Below, piece by piece: positions 21,411 to 32,282 of a DNA stretch of 64,000 nt. Within the stretch, counting starts at the first letter, position 1. Every line of letters begins with the position of its first letter. Under the pieces are notes generated by a model. The model made no database searches and was not told the DNA's origin. It saw only the letters and a list, made by a program, of their open reading frames with translations. The translations under genes were made by a program, and so were the position numbers. The DNA is from Tolypocladium sp. Sup5 PDA-1 (lineage: Eukaryota > Ascomycota > Sordariomycetes > Hypocreales > Ophiocordycipitaceae), in the NCBI GenBank assembly GCA_000750105.3, contig JPHH03000015.1, positions 372,001 through 436,000 of the forward strand, given 5' to 3'.

Positions 21411-22029
21411 CAGCTCGTGGGGAGGGTTTGCTGGGGGTTATAAAGAGCGAAAAGTCGTTGCGGGCCGCATTGCATTGGAGCTGGATGTTGAAGCTGCCCC
21501 ACGACACTTTTTTTGTTCCAGTTGGAGTCACCTCGCCGAGTGTGCATGGTATCCACTATGATTGCCTGGCTTACATAAGGCATCATAGCACTGCGGTGCA
21601 TCCCGCCGGAGTCGACAAATGAAAGAGACCAGGGCAATGCACCTCGCTGGAGACGCACCTTTGTTTCAAAACATGAAATCCATTACTACGTAACAAGCCC
21701 ATCCTTATCGCTGCTTGGTAATGCACCCATCATCAAGAGGGGCCCGGCCATCTGGGGATTGCACCATGGACGAATGGGACCGCCAGATGGCGTCTCGTTG
21801 ACGCTACCATCTCTCCACTTCCGCTCCCCAGCAGCCGCCGTCCGTTCGGACCGACGACGGGCTTCACGTCGCCGCCGCGGAATGCAGACTACTGCGTCTC
21901 ATGCGTCTGCTACTTCACCAGCCCGGGCCCGTTGCCCGAAGCCCTCTTCGCTCCCTTCATCCGTCGTCCCGGAGTCGGCCCGTAGTTATTGATCGTCTCC
22001 GTGCTGCTCCCCGCGTAGGAGCATTCGCC
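21411..22029. promoter_or_regulatory. Divergent promoter between tRNase Z and the flavin-reductase-like gene
   Basis: A 619-bp gene-free stretch separates two start codons pointing away from each other, so it must hold both promoters. In its last 129 bp the frame of the plus-strand gene is open back to an ATG at 21901. Confidence 0.65.
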
Positions 22030-22958
22030 ATGTCCGACAGCATCAACCGCAACCCGCACCCCGACTTCAAAAAGGTCGAGGCCTCGCGCCCCGACTGGGA
22101 CGAGGCCGCGCGGTTCCGCTACACCAAGACCGTCGACCCGGCGTGGACGTTTGGCGACGGCGCGAACCGCCTCCGCAGCGCGGCGGACGCGCACAAGAAG
22201 CACATCGCCATCGACCCCCACGAGGACGGCCGCCCCGCCGGCTTCAACTACAAGCTGCTCATCTCGGCCGTCGTCCCGCGGCCCATCGCCTTCATCAGCA
22301 CGCGCAGCGCCGACGGCCGCACCACCAACCTCGCGCCGTTTAGCTACTTCAACGTCCTCAACCACGACCCGCCGCTCTTCACCGTCGGCTTCGCGTGCGG
22401 CATCGCCGGCGCCAAGGACACGCTGCGCAACGTGGTGGACACGCGCGAGGCCGTCATCAACATCATCGGGGAGCCGTTCCTCGAGGCCGCCAACGCGGCG
22501 AGCGTGGACGCGCCGTACGGGGCGAGCGAGTGGGACGTGAGCGGCCTGACGCCCGAGTACGATTGCGAGACGGTCAAGTGCGCGCGCGTCAAGGAGGCGG
22601 TGTTTAGCGTCGAGGTGAAGCTGGATATGCTCAAGGAGTACGAGAGCAAGGCCACGCCAGGCAAGAAGACGGGGACGCTCGCCGTGTTTGAGGGGACGAG
22701 GATGTGGGTGAGGGAGGATGCGCTCAATGAGCAGAAGAACCTCGTGGATCCGGCTGTGAGTGCCGTCCCGAATCCGAATGGTGCGATGAGATGAGATTGA
22801 GAGCTCTAACATGACTTTAGGTCCTGAGACCCATCAGCCGTCTGGGTGGCATCACCTACGCAAGGACCACGGAAGCCATGGAAATCACGAGGCCAAAGTT
22901 CCAGGACGACCTCGGCGGCCAAGAGGCGCTCGACAAGCTCAAGCAGCCGAAGCAGTAG
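22030..22958 (+). CDS. Flavin reductase-like, FMN-binding split-barrel protein
   Basis: Exons 22030-22755 and 22821-22958; 287 residues. The core reads YKLLISAVVPRPIAFISTRS, NLAPFSYFNVLNHDPPLFTV and LRNVVDTREAVINIIGEPFL, which is the flavin reductase-like domain (FMN-binding split barrel) common in bacteria and fungi. The PRPIAFIST and APFSYF segments are the usual FMN-contact regions. Members either use FMN as a bound cofactor or supply reduced flavin to a partner enzyme; the partner here is unknown and no oxygenase gene is adjacent. Chosen start: ATG at 22030, which gives MSDSINRNPHPDFKKVEA. The frame is open to an ATG at 21901, which would add 43 residues rich in Arg with almost no acidic residues, so a mitochondrial isoform is possible. 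Confidence 0.88.
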
Positions 22959-23240
22959 AAGCGACCGACGACGGCGATGAGAGAATCGTCGTATTCACAA
23001 TGGGTCTAATCTATAGACAAGGACGTCGCGTCCCCAGCGAAAGACAAACAGCAGCAGGCAGAGACTGCCGCCATGTAGATCGTTTCATTCATATACAGTC
23101 GTCACAAATAGGCAAGAACGCCGGCATGGTCCCCCTAAACCCCCATGTCCACAAGATGAGTTCCGAATGATGGCAATCCAAGATCAAGTATGAGAATTGC
23201 GATCCAGGACCTGGGTATGAAGATGAAAATCAAGGCAGCC

Positions 23241-25183
23241 TCACAGATAGAAGCTCTGGCCCGGTTTGGAAATGATAAACTCGCAACCGAGGCGGGCGTC
23301 TTGGTCGTACTCCCGCAACTGCTGCAGGATGCTGTCGCCGACGTCGGGCCCGTCCGTCAGCCGCTCCTTGACGTGTATTATGACGATCTTGAGCCCCTCG
23401 AGGGGGCGCCGGGCCGGCACCACGGAGTCTAGGGACTCCATCTCGCGGAGGGACAGCTCGTCCGTCGGCGTGGCCAGGTGCGGCGTGTCGGGCGCGTCCG
23501 CGGGCTTGGATGACGAGGGCTTGGTCGACTTGGGCGATACGGGATCCTCGAGCACGGAGCCCTGCTTGCTGGGCGTGTGCCGTCGGTGGTCAGGAGGCAC
23601 CTCGTCGCTGATGCTCACGCGCTTGCGCTTGCGCGACTCGAAGGAGCGCATCCTGCGCGCGGCCTCGACCTCGCCGGCGAGCGCGCGCAGCTCCTCCATG
23701 ACGAAGACGGGCTTGAGGTGGCCGAAGAGGCGGTCGTTGCTCTGCGAGTCGTCATAGCTGCACTCGATGAAGATGGCGGCCAGCGTGCCGCCCGCGATCT
23801 TGAGCGCGACCTCCTGCCAGATGCCCAGGTTGCGCGGGCTGAGCGAGATGCTGTCGGGCTCGACGTCGCCGAAGATGAGCACCTCGCGGCGGTGGCTGTG
23901 GTCTTGGATGAAGTAGGCGCTCGAGTCGTAGACGCAGTACCTTTCCTGCTGCTCGTTGCTGTTGACAACGCCGCCGCCGCCGCCGCCGAACAGGGGAGAG
24001 GCGCCGCCGAACGTGGCCTGGCTGAGGAGCGTCTGCCCCCGTGGCGTCGGCAGCGAGGACGGATGGCCGTAGAGGTCGCGGCGGGGGGTCTGGTTGGCGG
24101 CGTCGTGGCTGCCGAAGCGCGGCGATGCGCTGGACGCGGAGCCGCGATGGCTGTGCCGCTCGATGCAGTGGCCGTGGCTGACGCTCCACGTCTTGACGAG
24201 CAGGCCGTCACAGACCTCGAGGTAGCCCTTGCCCTCGCCGTCGCCCAGCGCCGGGCTGCCGCCCTCGACGAGGCGCAGGTAGGTCAGCAGGCCGGCGCCG
24301 TTGTTCTCGTCGCTGAGGTTGGGCCAGATGACGTTGTTGAAGATGTGGCTCTTGAAGGCCTGGATGGTGCTGGGCAGGCCGGCGAGCTTCTTGGGCCTCG
24401 TGCCGGGGAAGCCGGCGGTGTTGACGACGAAGCCGGCGATATGGTCGAGGTGCGGGTGCGTGATGAGGTACGTGTCGACGAGGTTGCGCGTGACGTGCGC
24501 GGCGTTGGCGGCGGCGGAGCTGTGCGGCAGGGCGAGGCCGGCAAAGGGGCCCGTGGTGAGCGTGTAGGGCAGCGAGGTCGGGGGCGGCGACGGGAGGGCG
24601 TCGTGGATGAGGCGGGTGATGGCGGAGAGGTGGACGCCGGCGTCAACGGCGACGATGGAGCCCTTGGACCAGTCCTGGGACACGGAGCGGACGAGGAATG
24701 CGGTGATGTTGGATTCCTGGGGGCCGCCGCCGGAGCCCTGCAATGGCGAGTTAGTATGAGTATCATGAGTCTTGAGGTTCCGGTGATGGTGTCATCGTGG
24801 TGTCTCAGCGTCGCGTGAGCCGAGGTGAGATGAGAGCGCAACTGGTCGCGTGCCTTGCACAGGGAACAGCGGATGTCGCGGTATCGCATGCACGACCGTG
24901 ACAGCGATGGCAGACGTCTGTTGCACTGCCTCGCTGCCCGATTGTCCCGATTCCGTCGCCTGTCAGAGGTACGCCATCGCACGGCTGCTCGCGGCTCCAT
25001 CTGCACAGCTGCAGCATGACCCCAAGCCGTCTTACATGACGTCGCGCCGCTGCCACCTCGAGCGACGCATATGCAGCCCGCAGTCCTCGAAACAAGCATG
25101 CAATCCGCTCGAACAAGGGAATGTAAGTCGGAGGAACGTACCAGCACAATGACCTGCAGGGCAGGGCCCGCGTCCTCCCCCAT
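23241..25183 (-). CDS. Class II (low-affinity) cyclic-AMP phosphodiesterase
   Basis: Exons 25142-25183 (14 residues) and 23241-24737, with a 404-nt intron that is long for this window; 512 residues. The joined start reads MGEDAGPALQVIVLGSGGGP, the usual opening of the family. The metal-binding signature is ITHPHLDHIAG (His108, His110, Asp112, His113), followed by WSVSHGHCIE, LIFGDVEPDS and FIECSYDDSQ, which hold the other metal ligands. Family knowledge: class II phosphodiesterases (yeast Pde1, PdeL of filamentous fungi) hydrolyse cAMP to AMP in the cytosol and set cAMP levels for growth, sporulation and host infection. Two insertions are lineage-specific: a Ser/Gly-rich one around residues 205-260 with a poly-Gly run, and a Ser/Pro/Lys-rich one before LEGLKIVIIHVKE. 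Confidence 0.93.
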
Positions 25184-25355
25184 CGCTTCAGGGTCGTGAG
25201 TTGGTGGATGTCCAGCCGTCGTGACTTGTGCTGCAGTGTCGTCGTCGTAGGGAGGTCTCTGGCAGCCCACCACAAAGGCGCAAACCAAAGAGTAAAAGTT
25301 GGTGTAGAAATGAAGAATGTATCGTTTCGTGAAAGACGAGTGGCAGCCTGGTGAT

Positions 25356-25806
25356 CTAGATGGAGGCCGTTGCCTGAGTCAAGGGCAGGAAGGTGCACCG
25401 GCGACGGGCAACGGTCCGCACGTGATTTCTGGCTTCGGCTTCAAGCTCAAGGCTGCGCTCCGGCTCCAGATGCAGGTGCAGCTCCAGCTCTCTCACGAAC
25501 TCGTCAGCCAAGCGGATGGATGCTTTGACGGACGCCCGCGCTAGTTGAGGTCGCCTGTTGTGGGGGATCGGTGTGAAGCACTGAAGGTTGTCTGGATCCT
25601 GGAACGCGAGATCGTGAACTGCCTCGGTGAGACTCGTTGCTGACGGCTTCCAGTAAGACACCAACTCGGCGGATTGGGCCTCGGGCTGGTTCACTAGAGA
25701 AACGTTTTGTGTCAGTGGAAACGAACCGGACCTCTAGCTGCTTTTGAAGGGAGGGCTCCCTCGACCTCAACGTACGTGGGCAGTTCGACAACAGCACCTC
25801 AGCCAA
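25356..25806 (-). CDS. Possible small gene (weak)
   Basis: An open exon at 25356-25693 encodes about 110 residues with a natural-looking composition (SYWKPSATSLTEAVHDLAF, then a Glu/Leu-rich helix around FVRELELHLHLEPERSLELE). It is preceded by a good acceptor (TTTCTCTAG) and, at 25775, a GTACGT donor that keeps the frame open into 25776-25806. No ATG is found in that upstream piece, so a further exon would be needed. No family recognised. It may be a chance open frame. Confidence 0.22.
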
Positions 25807-26842
25807 CCTGGCCCAACTCGTTCCTCCCTAGCGCCATGTCGCCAGCTTCGGCGTTGCCGCCTCGCGTGCATGGGTCGCCATTCCAACGTGCAGCCAGCCA
25901 GCCAGCCCCGTCCACTTTATTGTCCAGTGTGTGAGAGGTTGATCCCCTCTGGATGGGATGGCGCCGCCGAGGTGCGGATGATGCGGGGAGCCGCATAATC
26001 AATACACGACCGGACGGAGGTCAAACGTTCATTTGCTTTCGACTTCCGAGCCTTTGCACGCTGACGGACTTCTTGTTGCAGTTGCTTTGTGCGAATGCTT
26101 CGGAACTTTGCAGGATAGGAGGCTGCCCCGTGCGCAGCGAGTCTTCGTCACATCTCACAGACGGAGGCGCATGCATGTTTGTGTCACTTGTTTGTTATGC
26201 TATCTCTAGTATTATAATATACTACACTCTCCATCAGGCAGGGACCCATCCTGACCAGGCATGTGCCGCTCCGTCGGTACCGACCTCCACCACAATCTGA
26301 CATTCTCGAGATCCCTCCAATCCTGCGCCGTTGTCTGCCGCAATGCCAGAGACTCTAAGCTCGCCGGCTGTCTTTTTTCCAGTTTCCGTACGGACGTAAT
26401 TACTCCATTTTCCATTCCGTTTCGCCTTCCCCTTTTTTTTTTGGGTCCGATTTTCCTTTCCTAAACTCCAAACGCAAAGTGATGCGTCTATCCTTTTCCC
26501 TTCCAGAACTCCGCCAGTGGGTTGCCCCAAGTTGCCAGCACAGATCTCTTTTGTGCGAAAAAAGGGCCAGCAATGGTAGCCGCGAGGCCAACTGTCTACA
26601 AAAACAAAATCCTCCCGTCTATCCTCTCGCAGCCAATGCTGGTGCTTTTTTCTCGTCCCAGTACCAAACCAAGTCGTCGTGATCGTGGACTCGTCGTGGT
26701 CGTCGGTGGGTGCTTCATGGCACACAGTGGTGTTCTCAAGGTGAGGAATTCTAGTATGTCCAGCAGATGTCCACGAATGTACAAGAAGTTGGGCGGCGCG
26801 AAGGCGCGGCCAAGATGTAAGAAATGGACAGCTCGGAAGGGA

Positions 26843-27060
26843 GCGGTCAAAAAGCGAAACAAAGGTGCGTCAAAGAGCAAAACAAAGTGCGTCGAAAAGG
26901 AGTCAAAGGTGCGTGAAATGCGACTGAAAAGTCGCCAAGGACATCAAGCCAGCTCTGTCGGCCAGCGTAAAGCCATGAAAATGAAAAGGCAAATCAAAAG
27001 ATGCAGAAATGTAAAGGAAAAGCGCAATGGGAATCGAGCTGGCTCTGTCAGCCAGCAGTC
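26843..27060. repeat. Short degenerate repeats in a presumed 3' UTR
   Basis: Three loose copies of an A-rich unit containing AAAGGTGCGTC / AAAGTGCGTCG / AAAGGTGCGTG lie near 26862-26920. An ~18-nt element, GCTCTGTCGGCCAGC and its variant GCTCTGTCAGCCAGC, occurs twice about 95 bp apart. They sit downstream of the stop of the minus-strand Gln/Pro-rich gene. Confidence 0.45.
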
Positions 27061-27160
27061 GAGCAAGTGTTGCTCGTAGGAAGTGGTTGGAGAGTGTCGT
27101 TTGTTCCCTCTCCGTGGTCGACAATTGTTGGCACCATCGGGATGCCGCCGCGTTGCAAAG

Positions 27161-30100
27161 CTAAGCCTTACCCTTTCCCTTCTTTCCCCCTGTTTGAGGA
27201 CTCTGGCGAGCGCTTCGGCGAGCGTTGTGTCGACGCAGCCTGGCTGGGCTCTGCTCAGCAACAGATGCAGAGCGCTGCTCAGAAACAGGCGAGGCGGCGA
27301 CCAGCACAGCAGCAGCCGTAGGACTCTGAGATCCAATGGATTCCCCGAACAAGTCTTCCAGTGGCGAGTAGAATGATCCGCTAGGCTGCATGATGACCTC
27401 GTCTTCGGCAGCCTCCGACATCCCGCTGTCTTCGGTCGTGTTCGAATAAGTTCGCTGCCGCTTTGGACTGGCTCTCTCAGTCGTCTCGTCCGAACCGCCT
27501 CGCTTTCGCTTCGAGGCACTCTTGTCGACGTGCTGTACCTTAGCGTCGCGCTCCTCGTTGGCGCTGTCGGCGTCGCTGCGCTTGCGCTTCGGCGCCCTGG
27601 TTCCGCTGCTCACGCTGCTGGCGGGTGCTGGGCTTGATGAAGGGCTGATCAGGCTGACCAGCCCAGTGGCGTTGGCAGGATCGGCCACCGGCTCGTTGAT
27701 GCTGGCCGCAATCATGCTGGCCGCACTCGGGGTAGACAAAGCAGCTCTCAGGCTGGCCGTCCCAGCGGCAGTAGCTGGGCTTGATGCCGCCATGTTGATG
27801 TTTGCCACTACCGCGCTGGCAAGGGCTGGGCTCGAAGAAGCTCTGCCGACGATGGCCGTCGCGTTGGCGAGAACCGGGCTGGATGCCTGCCTCGCGACAA
27901 AGTTGGCGAGAGGGTTGAAATACTCCGGGCGAGTCGCCGCCGGCGGAGTCTTTGCCTGCCACTCACTCAGGCTGAGCAGGTCGTATGGGTTTCCTCCCGT
28001 GGCAGCCGCGGTGCCTTCAGCGGCGATCAGAGCAGCACCCTCAGCGTCATGCTCCGTGGGGGTTGCTGGCTGCTCGGCCTCGGTCAAGCTCGTGTTGGCA
28101 GTGTCGTTGCCGCTGAGGGGGCTCTGCGGCTCCAGCTGAATGTGCAGCTCAAGGGCCGGATCGCAGGCTTGCTCGCCAGACTCGTCCCTAGACTCGTCCC
28201 CAGACTCGTCCCCAGATTCCTGGAGTTGTTGGCTCTTCTCCTTTCTCAGGGCGGCCTTGGCCTCCCTGCTGATGCGGATGAACTTTGCCAAGTCTCCCTC
28301 ATGTACATCAATCGTCTTGGTATGCGCAATGGGCTTCGTCGCGTTGCGACTTTTGCGAGCCTTCTGGCGGGCCGACGTTTGGTTATCCAAGTGGTACTTG
28401 GTGAGCTTGCAGGACAGCGTGTCTTTGTGCTCACGGGGGGTGGTCCTGGGGCCCTGGGCGTGAAGGGTCGCGAGTCTCTCCAAGAACCAGGGGTCAAACG
28501 CCTCGCGGACAATCTCGCGGTCAGCGTCTCGCTGCAGCGTCATGGCGTTGCTCGTCTCCTTGGGGAAGCTTCGGACCTCGGGGCGGAGGCGCCTGGTCTC
28601 GTAGAACTGGACCGGGTCGAAGCACTGCTCGAAGCACCAGAGGTGCATGATGCCCGCGTACTTGAACGGGTCCTTGGTGCCGTCGGTGGTCAGGACGGGC
28701 ATCTCGTCAAAGGCGACGCGCAGCCATCCAGAGGAGATGACTCGCCTGGCAACCGGGCATCCCTCCCATCGACACTTGTTGTCGTCCTCGCCCAGGCGGC
28801 TGGCGACCTGTGACGGCGCCTGCTGGAGCCACATGATGGCTCTGCCAGAGCTGACGTACAGGCGCAGCTCTTCGGTCGTGTACGAGCGACCCTCGGAGAG
28901 CTTTCCCTCCTTGGTGTAGGAGAACAGCGGGCATCCCTCCATGGTGGTAGGGCCCCACGGGATGGGTCGTGAGATCTGTGCCGTGTAAACTCGCGATGGG
29001 TCGCATCGGGGGTCGCCCTTTTTCTTCAAGGCCCGCGTCGACATGACCTTGCAGTCCTCAATCTGGTCGACGGCGTCAAAGGCATCGCTGTAGCCCTGTG
29101 CATTGATGGTGCCGTAGGGGGCGGTTATGACATAGCCGCCAGGCTTCCCGTAGATCATGGGCGGTGCATGCCGTGCGATTTGAGCCGCGGGGGCCGTCAA
29201 ATCCCCAATGGGAGGCACTGGAACAGCGTCCAGAGCATCCAAGAACTGGCTTGGGCTGTTGATGTCAACAGCAGCGTCCGCTGCAAGAGCCGTTTCGAGC
29301 CGGACCGACTCCGTGGTCGGACTTCCATAGGCAGGCACTTGTGAGTTGGCAATCGCCGGCTCAGGGTAAGGGGACTTGGGAGCTCCAGAGGCAGCTTCGG
29401 TCTGTTCGTGCTGGGGCTGGTAAGGCGGGTGCACGGGAAAGTTGGGGGTTTTCATCCCAATGCTGGTGGCGACGCGCTGGGGAAACCAGTTCAGAGAACT
29501 GGGCTGGCGCTGGTTCAATGGATGGGACGAATCAAACCCGAGAGGGAATCCGTTGAGAGGCGAGTGGCTCGCGTTGTATCCCTGAGCTGGATACTGAGCT
29601 GGATACTGAGCTGGATACTGAGCTGGATACTGAGCGTGAAACTGAGCCTGCTGGTAGTTGGCGTGCTGGGGCACTCGCTGCTGCTGCTGGGGCTGCTGGT
29701 TTCCTCGCGAAGGCCGAGCGCGAAACGCGTTCGCCTGAACATAAGGGCTCGAGCGCGCGCTGCCTCCTGAGCTGGGAACGCGCTGCTGGTAGCGGCCAGG
29801 ATGAACCATTGGCGACTGCATGGCGAATTGCTGCTGTGCAAGGAGCTGATGTTGAGGGGGGTAGCCGTAGCCAGGGTGGTGATGGTAAACCTGAGGGGGG
29901 AATCCCGTGTGCTGACCTGGGAAGTGCGAGGGTGGGAATCCCATGTGCTGGCCCTGGAAGTGCTGTGCCGGTGAATGGTTTCCTCGCCAACCCTGGGCGT
30001 GCGGAAGAGGTCCGGAAGCCCTGGCAGATGGCGTGCCCTGGCGAGGAGTGCCTTGCTGAGAGTATGCGTGGGGGTATGCCTGGCCGTGATTCACGACTGG

Positions 30101-30612
30101 CGGCTGGAACATGAATCCATGGGGGTCGATGTAATAGCTATTTGGGACAAATGGCATGTTCTGCCCATGGGTCTGCGGGATGGTTCCCGCAGTTCCCGCA
30201 ACCTGGCCAGCGTCTTGAGCGGCAATTGGCTGCTGACGAGACTCAATAGTGGTTGCAGGAGCCAGAGACTCAATCGGGGTTGCGGGAACTTGAGGCTCAA
30301 TCATTGGTGCAGGAAGCTGTGCCATCTTCGCATTGTTAGATATAAGAGACAGTTGAGTCCAGAGTTGAGAAGTGATCATACCGGTGCGTTGAAGCTGGCC
30401 AAAAGGCCATTGTCCAGCTCGTCGTTGGCCATCTCAGCCATATTGAACATGTCATCAATGCCAGTGAAGTCGTCATAGGGGGCGGAAGCGTCCATTGCGA
30501 GTGCTTGTGCTGCAGAGTTCTCTGTGTTCATCACTGATGCTTGTGTTGAAGACAGTTGGGTCTGCAGCGGCGGCGGGAAGCTTGGAGATGTGTGATGAAA
30601 GGAGGAAGACAT
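27161..30612 (-). CDS. Gln/Pro-rich protein with one conserved Cys/Trp module, function unknown
   Basis: Exons 30382-30612 (77 residues) and 27161-30325 (1,054 residues) around a 56-nt intron; 1,131 residues in total. The first ~470 residues are Gln/Pro/His/Gly-rich and contain a tandem AQYP repeat. Around residues 500-700 lies the only folded-looking part: KKKGDPRCDPSRVYTAQISR, then KCRWEGCPVARRV, SGWLRVAFDEMP and HLWCFEQCFDPVQFYETRR, with spaced Cys and Trp that could form a metal-binding or compact fold. I recall similar uncharacterised modules in other Sordariomycetes but cannot name it. The C-terminal ~350 residues are Ala/Ser-rich with basic stretches (PKRKRSDAD, SKRKRGG, ASPKRQRT) that suggest nuclear entry. 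The composition resembles transcription or chromatin cofactors; that is inference. The start is the ATG at 30612; the frame is open somewhat further upstream. Confidence 0.75.
29584..29631. repeat. 12-bp tandem repeat coding AQYP, four copies
   Basis: Four perfect copies of GAGCTGGATACT run head to tail inside the Gln/Pro-rich gene. On the minus strand they encode repeated Gln-Tyr-Pro-Ala. Confidence 0.9.
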
Positions 30613-32282
30613 TCCCAGTCCAAGCGTTCTCAATTTATACGGTTCGAGGAGGGTATCCGGGACCAAGCAGAGACGTTGGGCCAAGCAGGCGGGCTGGGCC
30701 AAGCAGACAAGTGAAGACACGGACAGTACAGATGCAGATTCTGAACAAGACTCGGGAGACAGGGGGAGAAGATCCAGTCATATTAATCATGAGACGACAC
30801 GGCTATCTAAGCGACGAGACCATTGATTTCCCAGCCAGCTCCATTGTCTTGTTTGTGAGTTGTTCGTTTGAATCGGAAATAGATTGCCAAAGAACCGGAG
30901 CCGCACGGCTTTGTTCTGGGCAGTTGCGCCTCCTTCCATTTTGTCCCTCGAGACTCAGCCGGTGAACAAACCGAACGATGGTGAGCGACTGGCTCCAGGC
31001 TCTGCCAAGGCTCTCCAGGCACCGGCTGCGTTGCCGGGTGCGAGATCGAGCCCTCGTCGTTGACACCTGGATGGGCAGTTAGTTCCTTGATTTCGCATTC
31101 GGAAACAGTGGAAGAGAGGAGTTCAGGGGCACATGGGAAAGTTCGGCGGGGCCAAGAGAGCTCAGAGCAGGGGTTTTCAACGTATCTCTTCCAGAACAGG
31201 TCGGCGTTTGCTTGTCTCCTGAAGTAAATGGTATGGGACGGTCAGGGATTGTCCAATCGGACAGTTTGCCTTGTTGACAGACGCGGCCGGGTCGGGCCAT
31301 GCGCAGTGACCACATGCAGGAACTCGGATATCTTGGGCCGAACAAAGCTTTTGACTGCTACCTGGCTTGAGGCTCTGAATTGCGGGATGTAGAACAGGTT
31401 GGATTGTCAGAGTGAGCAATGCCAAGGAGGTCGGAGCAGACACGGCGAGTTCCCATTTTCATTCTTGAAGCACGATCCAGCAACTCAGGGGCTAGCAATC
31501 ACAGCATCTGCATCCTGGGGGTCGCCATTGAGCAGCGTAAAGACCAATTGACTCGTTGAAAACATCTCCGACGCAATCATCCTTGGAAGAGGTCCGGTGA
31601 GGCCAAGTTCAGGGCGGTTTGTCGAAGCCATGGTGTGTACAGTGAGGTTGGGTTGAGGTCGCTTTTCATTGCTGCAGTCGGATGGAGCTTCCCCGGAACG
31701 AAGGTTTCCGATCGACGGCAGGGTACAGGGGTGCATGTTGACCCCAGCCTACCCTGCAGTCCAGTGACATGCGTCTGGGACAGGCCGCTGCTACGGCGTG
31801 ACAAACTGTCGGGTTCTTCATGAAATGGTGGCATTGGAAAACAATTGCATCTATCGGGGTTTTTTTTTGAGCTGCCGGCGGGTTTTCGGCGGTTTTTATT
31901 TATTTATTTTAGATTGTGGTGTTCGATATATCTCACAAAGGGGAGGGGGCAACTTTCCGCTTCTCTTCTCTCACGCCCATACCCGTTGGCCAACCCTGCG
32001 CATGGCCCCTGATTGGGATCAGTGAATGCTGCCGTTACCAGTTCTATGGGCTGTGCAGATTCACGGGCAGTCTTGCCAGTCTCCCATGGCGGAATGCATT
32101 TGCCAAATCGCGCGGCCAATGACCGCATTGGCAGCAAGGCGGGCAGACAGAGAAGAGTGGTGGGATCAGTGGATTGGCGGTTCCGAGGAGCTTCGTAACG
32201 GAGATATAATACACGATAGGAGGTGAAATTCGAGGATGGCGGTAGCTTACGAACAGTACGGTCTACGAACCGCGACTCTCCA
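30613..32282. other. 1.67-kb spacer between two minus-strand genes
   Basis: Contains the promoter of the Gln/Pro-rich gene and the 3' UTR of the aldehyde dehydrogenase gene. No coding signal, RNA gene or repeat is supported. Confidence 0.5.

Larger units (their letters stand above)
25184..27160. other. 2-kb intergenic stretch between PDE promoter and the Gln/Pro-rich gene
   Basis: Holds the promoter of the phosphodiesterase gene and the 3' UTR of the next minus-strand gene. One weak candidate gene (25356-25806) and short duplications (26843-27060) are listed separately. Otherwise I see nothing I can support. Confidence 0.45.

Noticed and set aside
26522..27079. 185-codon plus-strand open frame with a Lys/Arg-rich end
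   Set aside because: The basic end comes from A-rich repeats in a presumed 3' UTR of the opposite-strand gene; no family resemblance.
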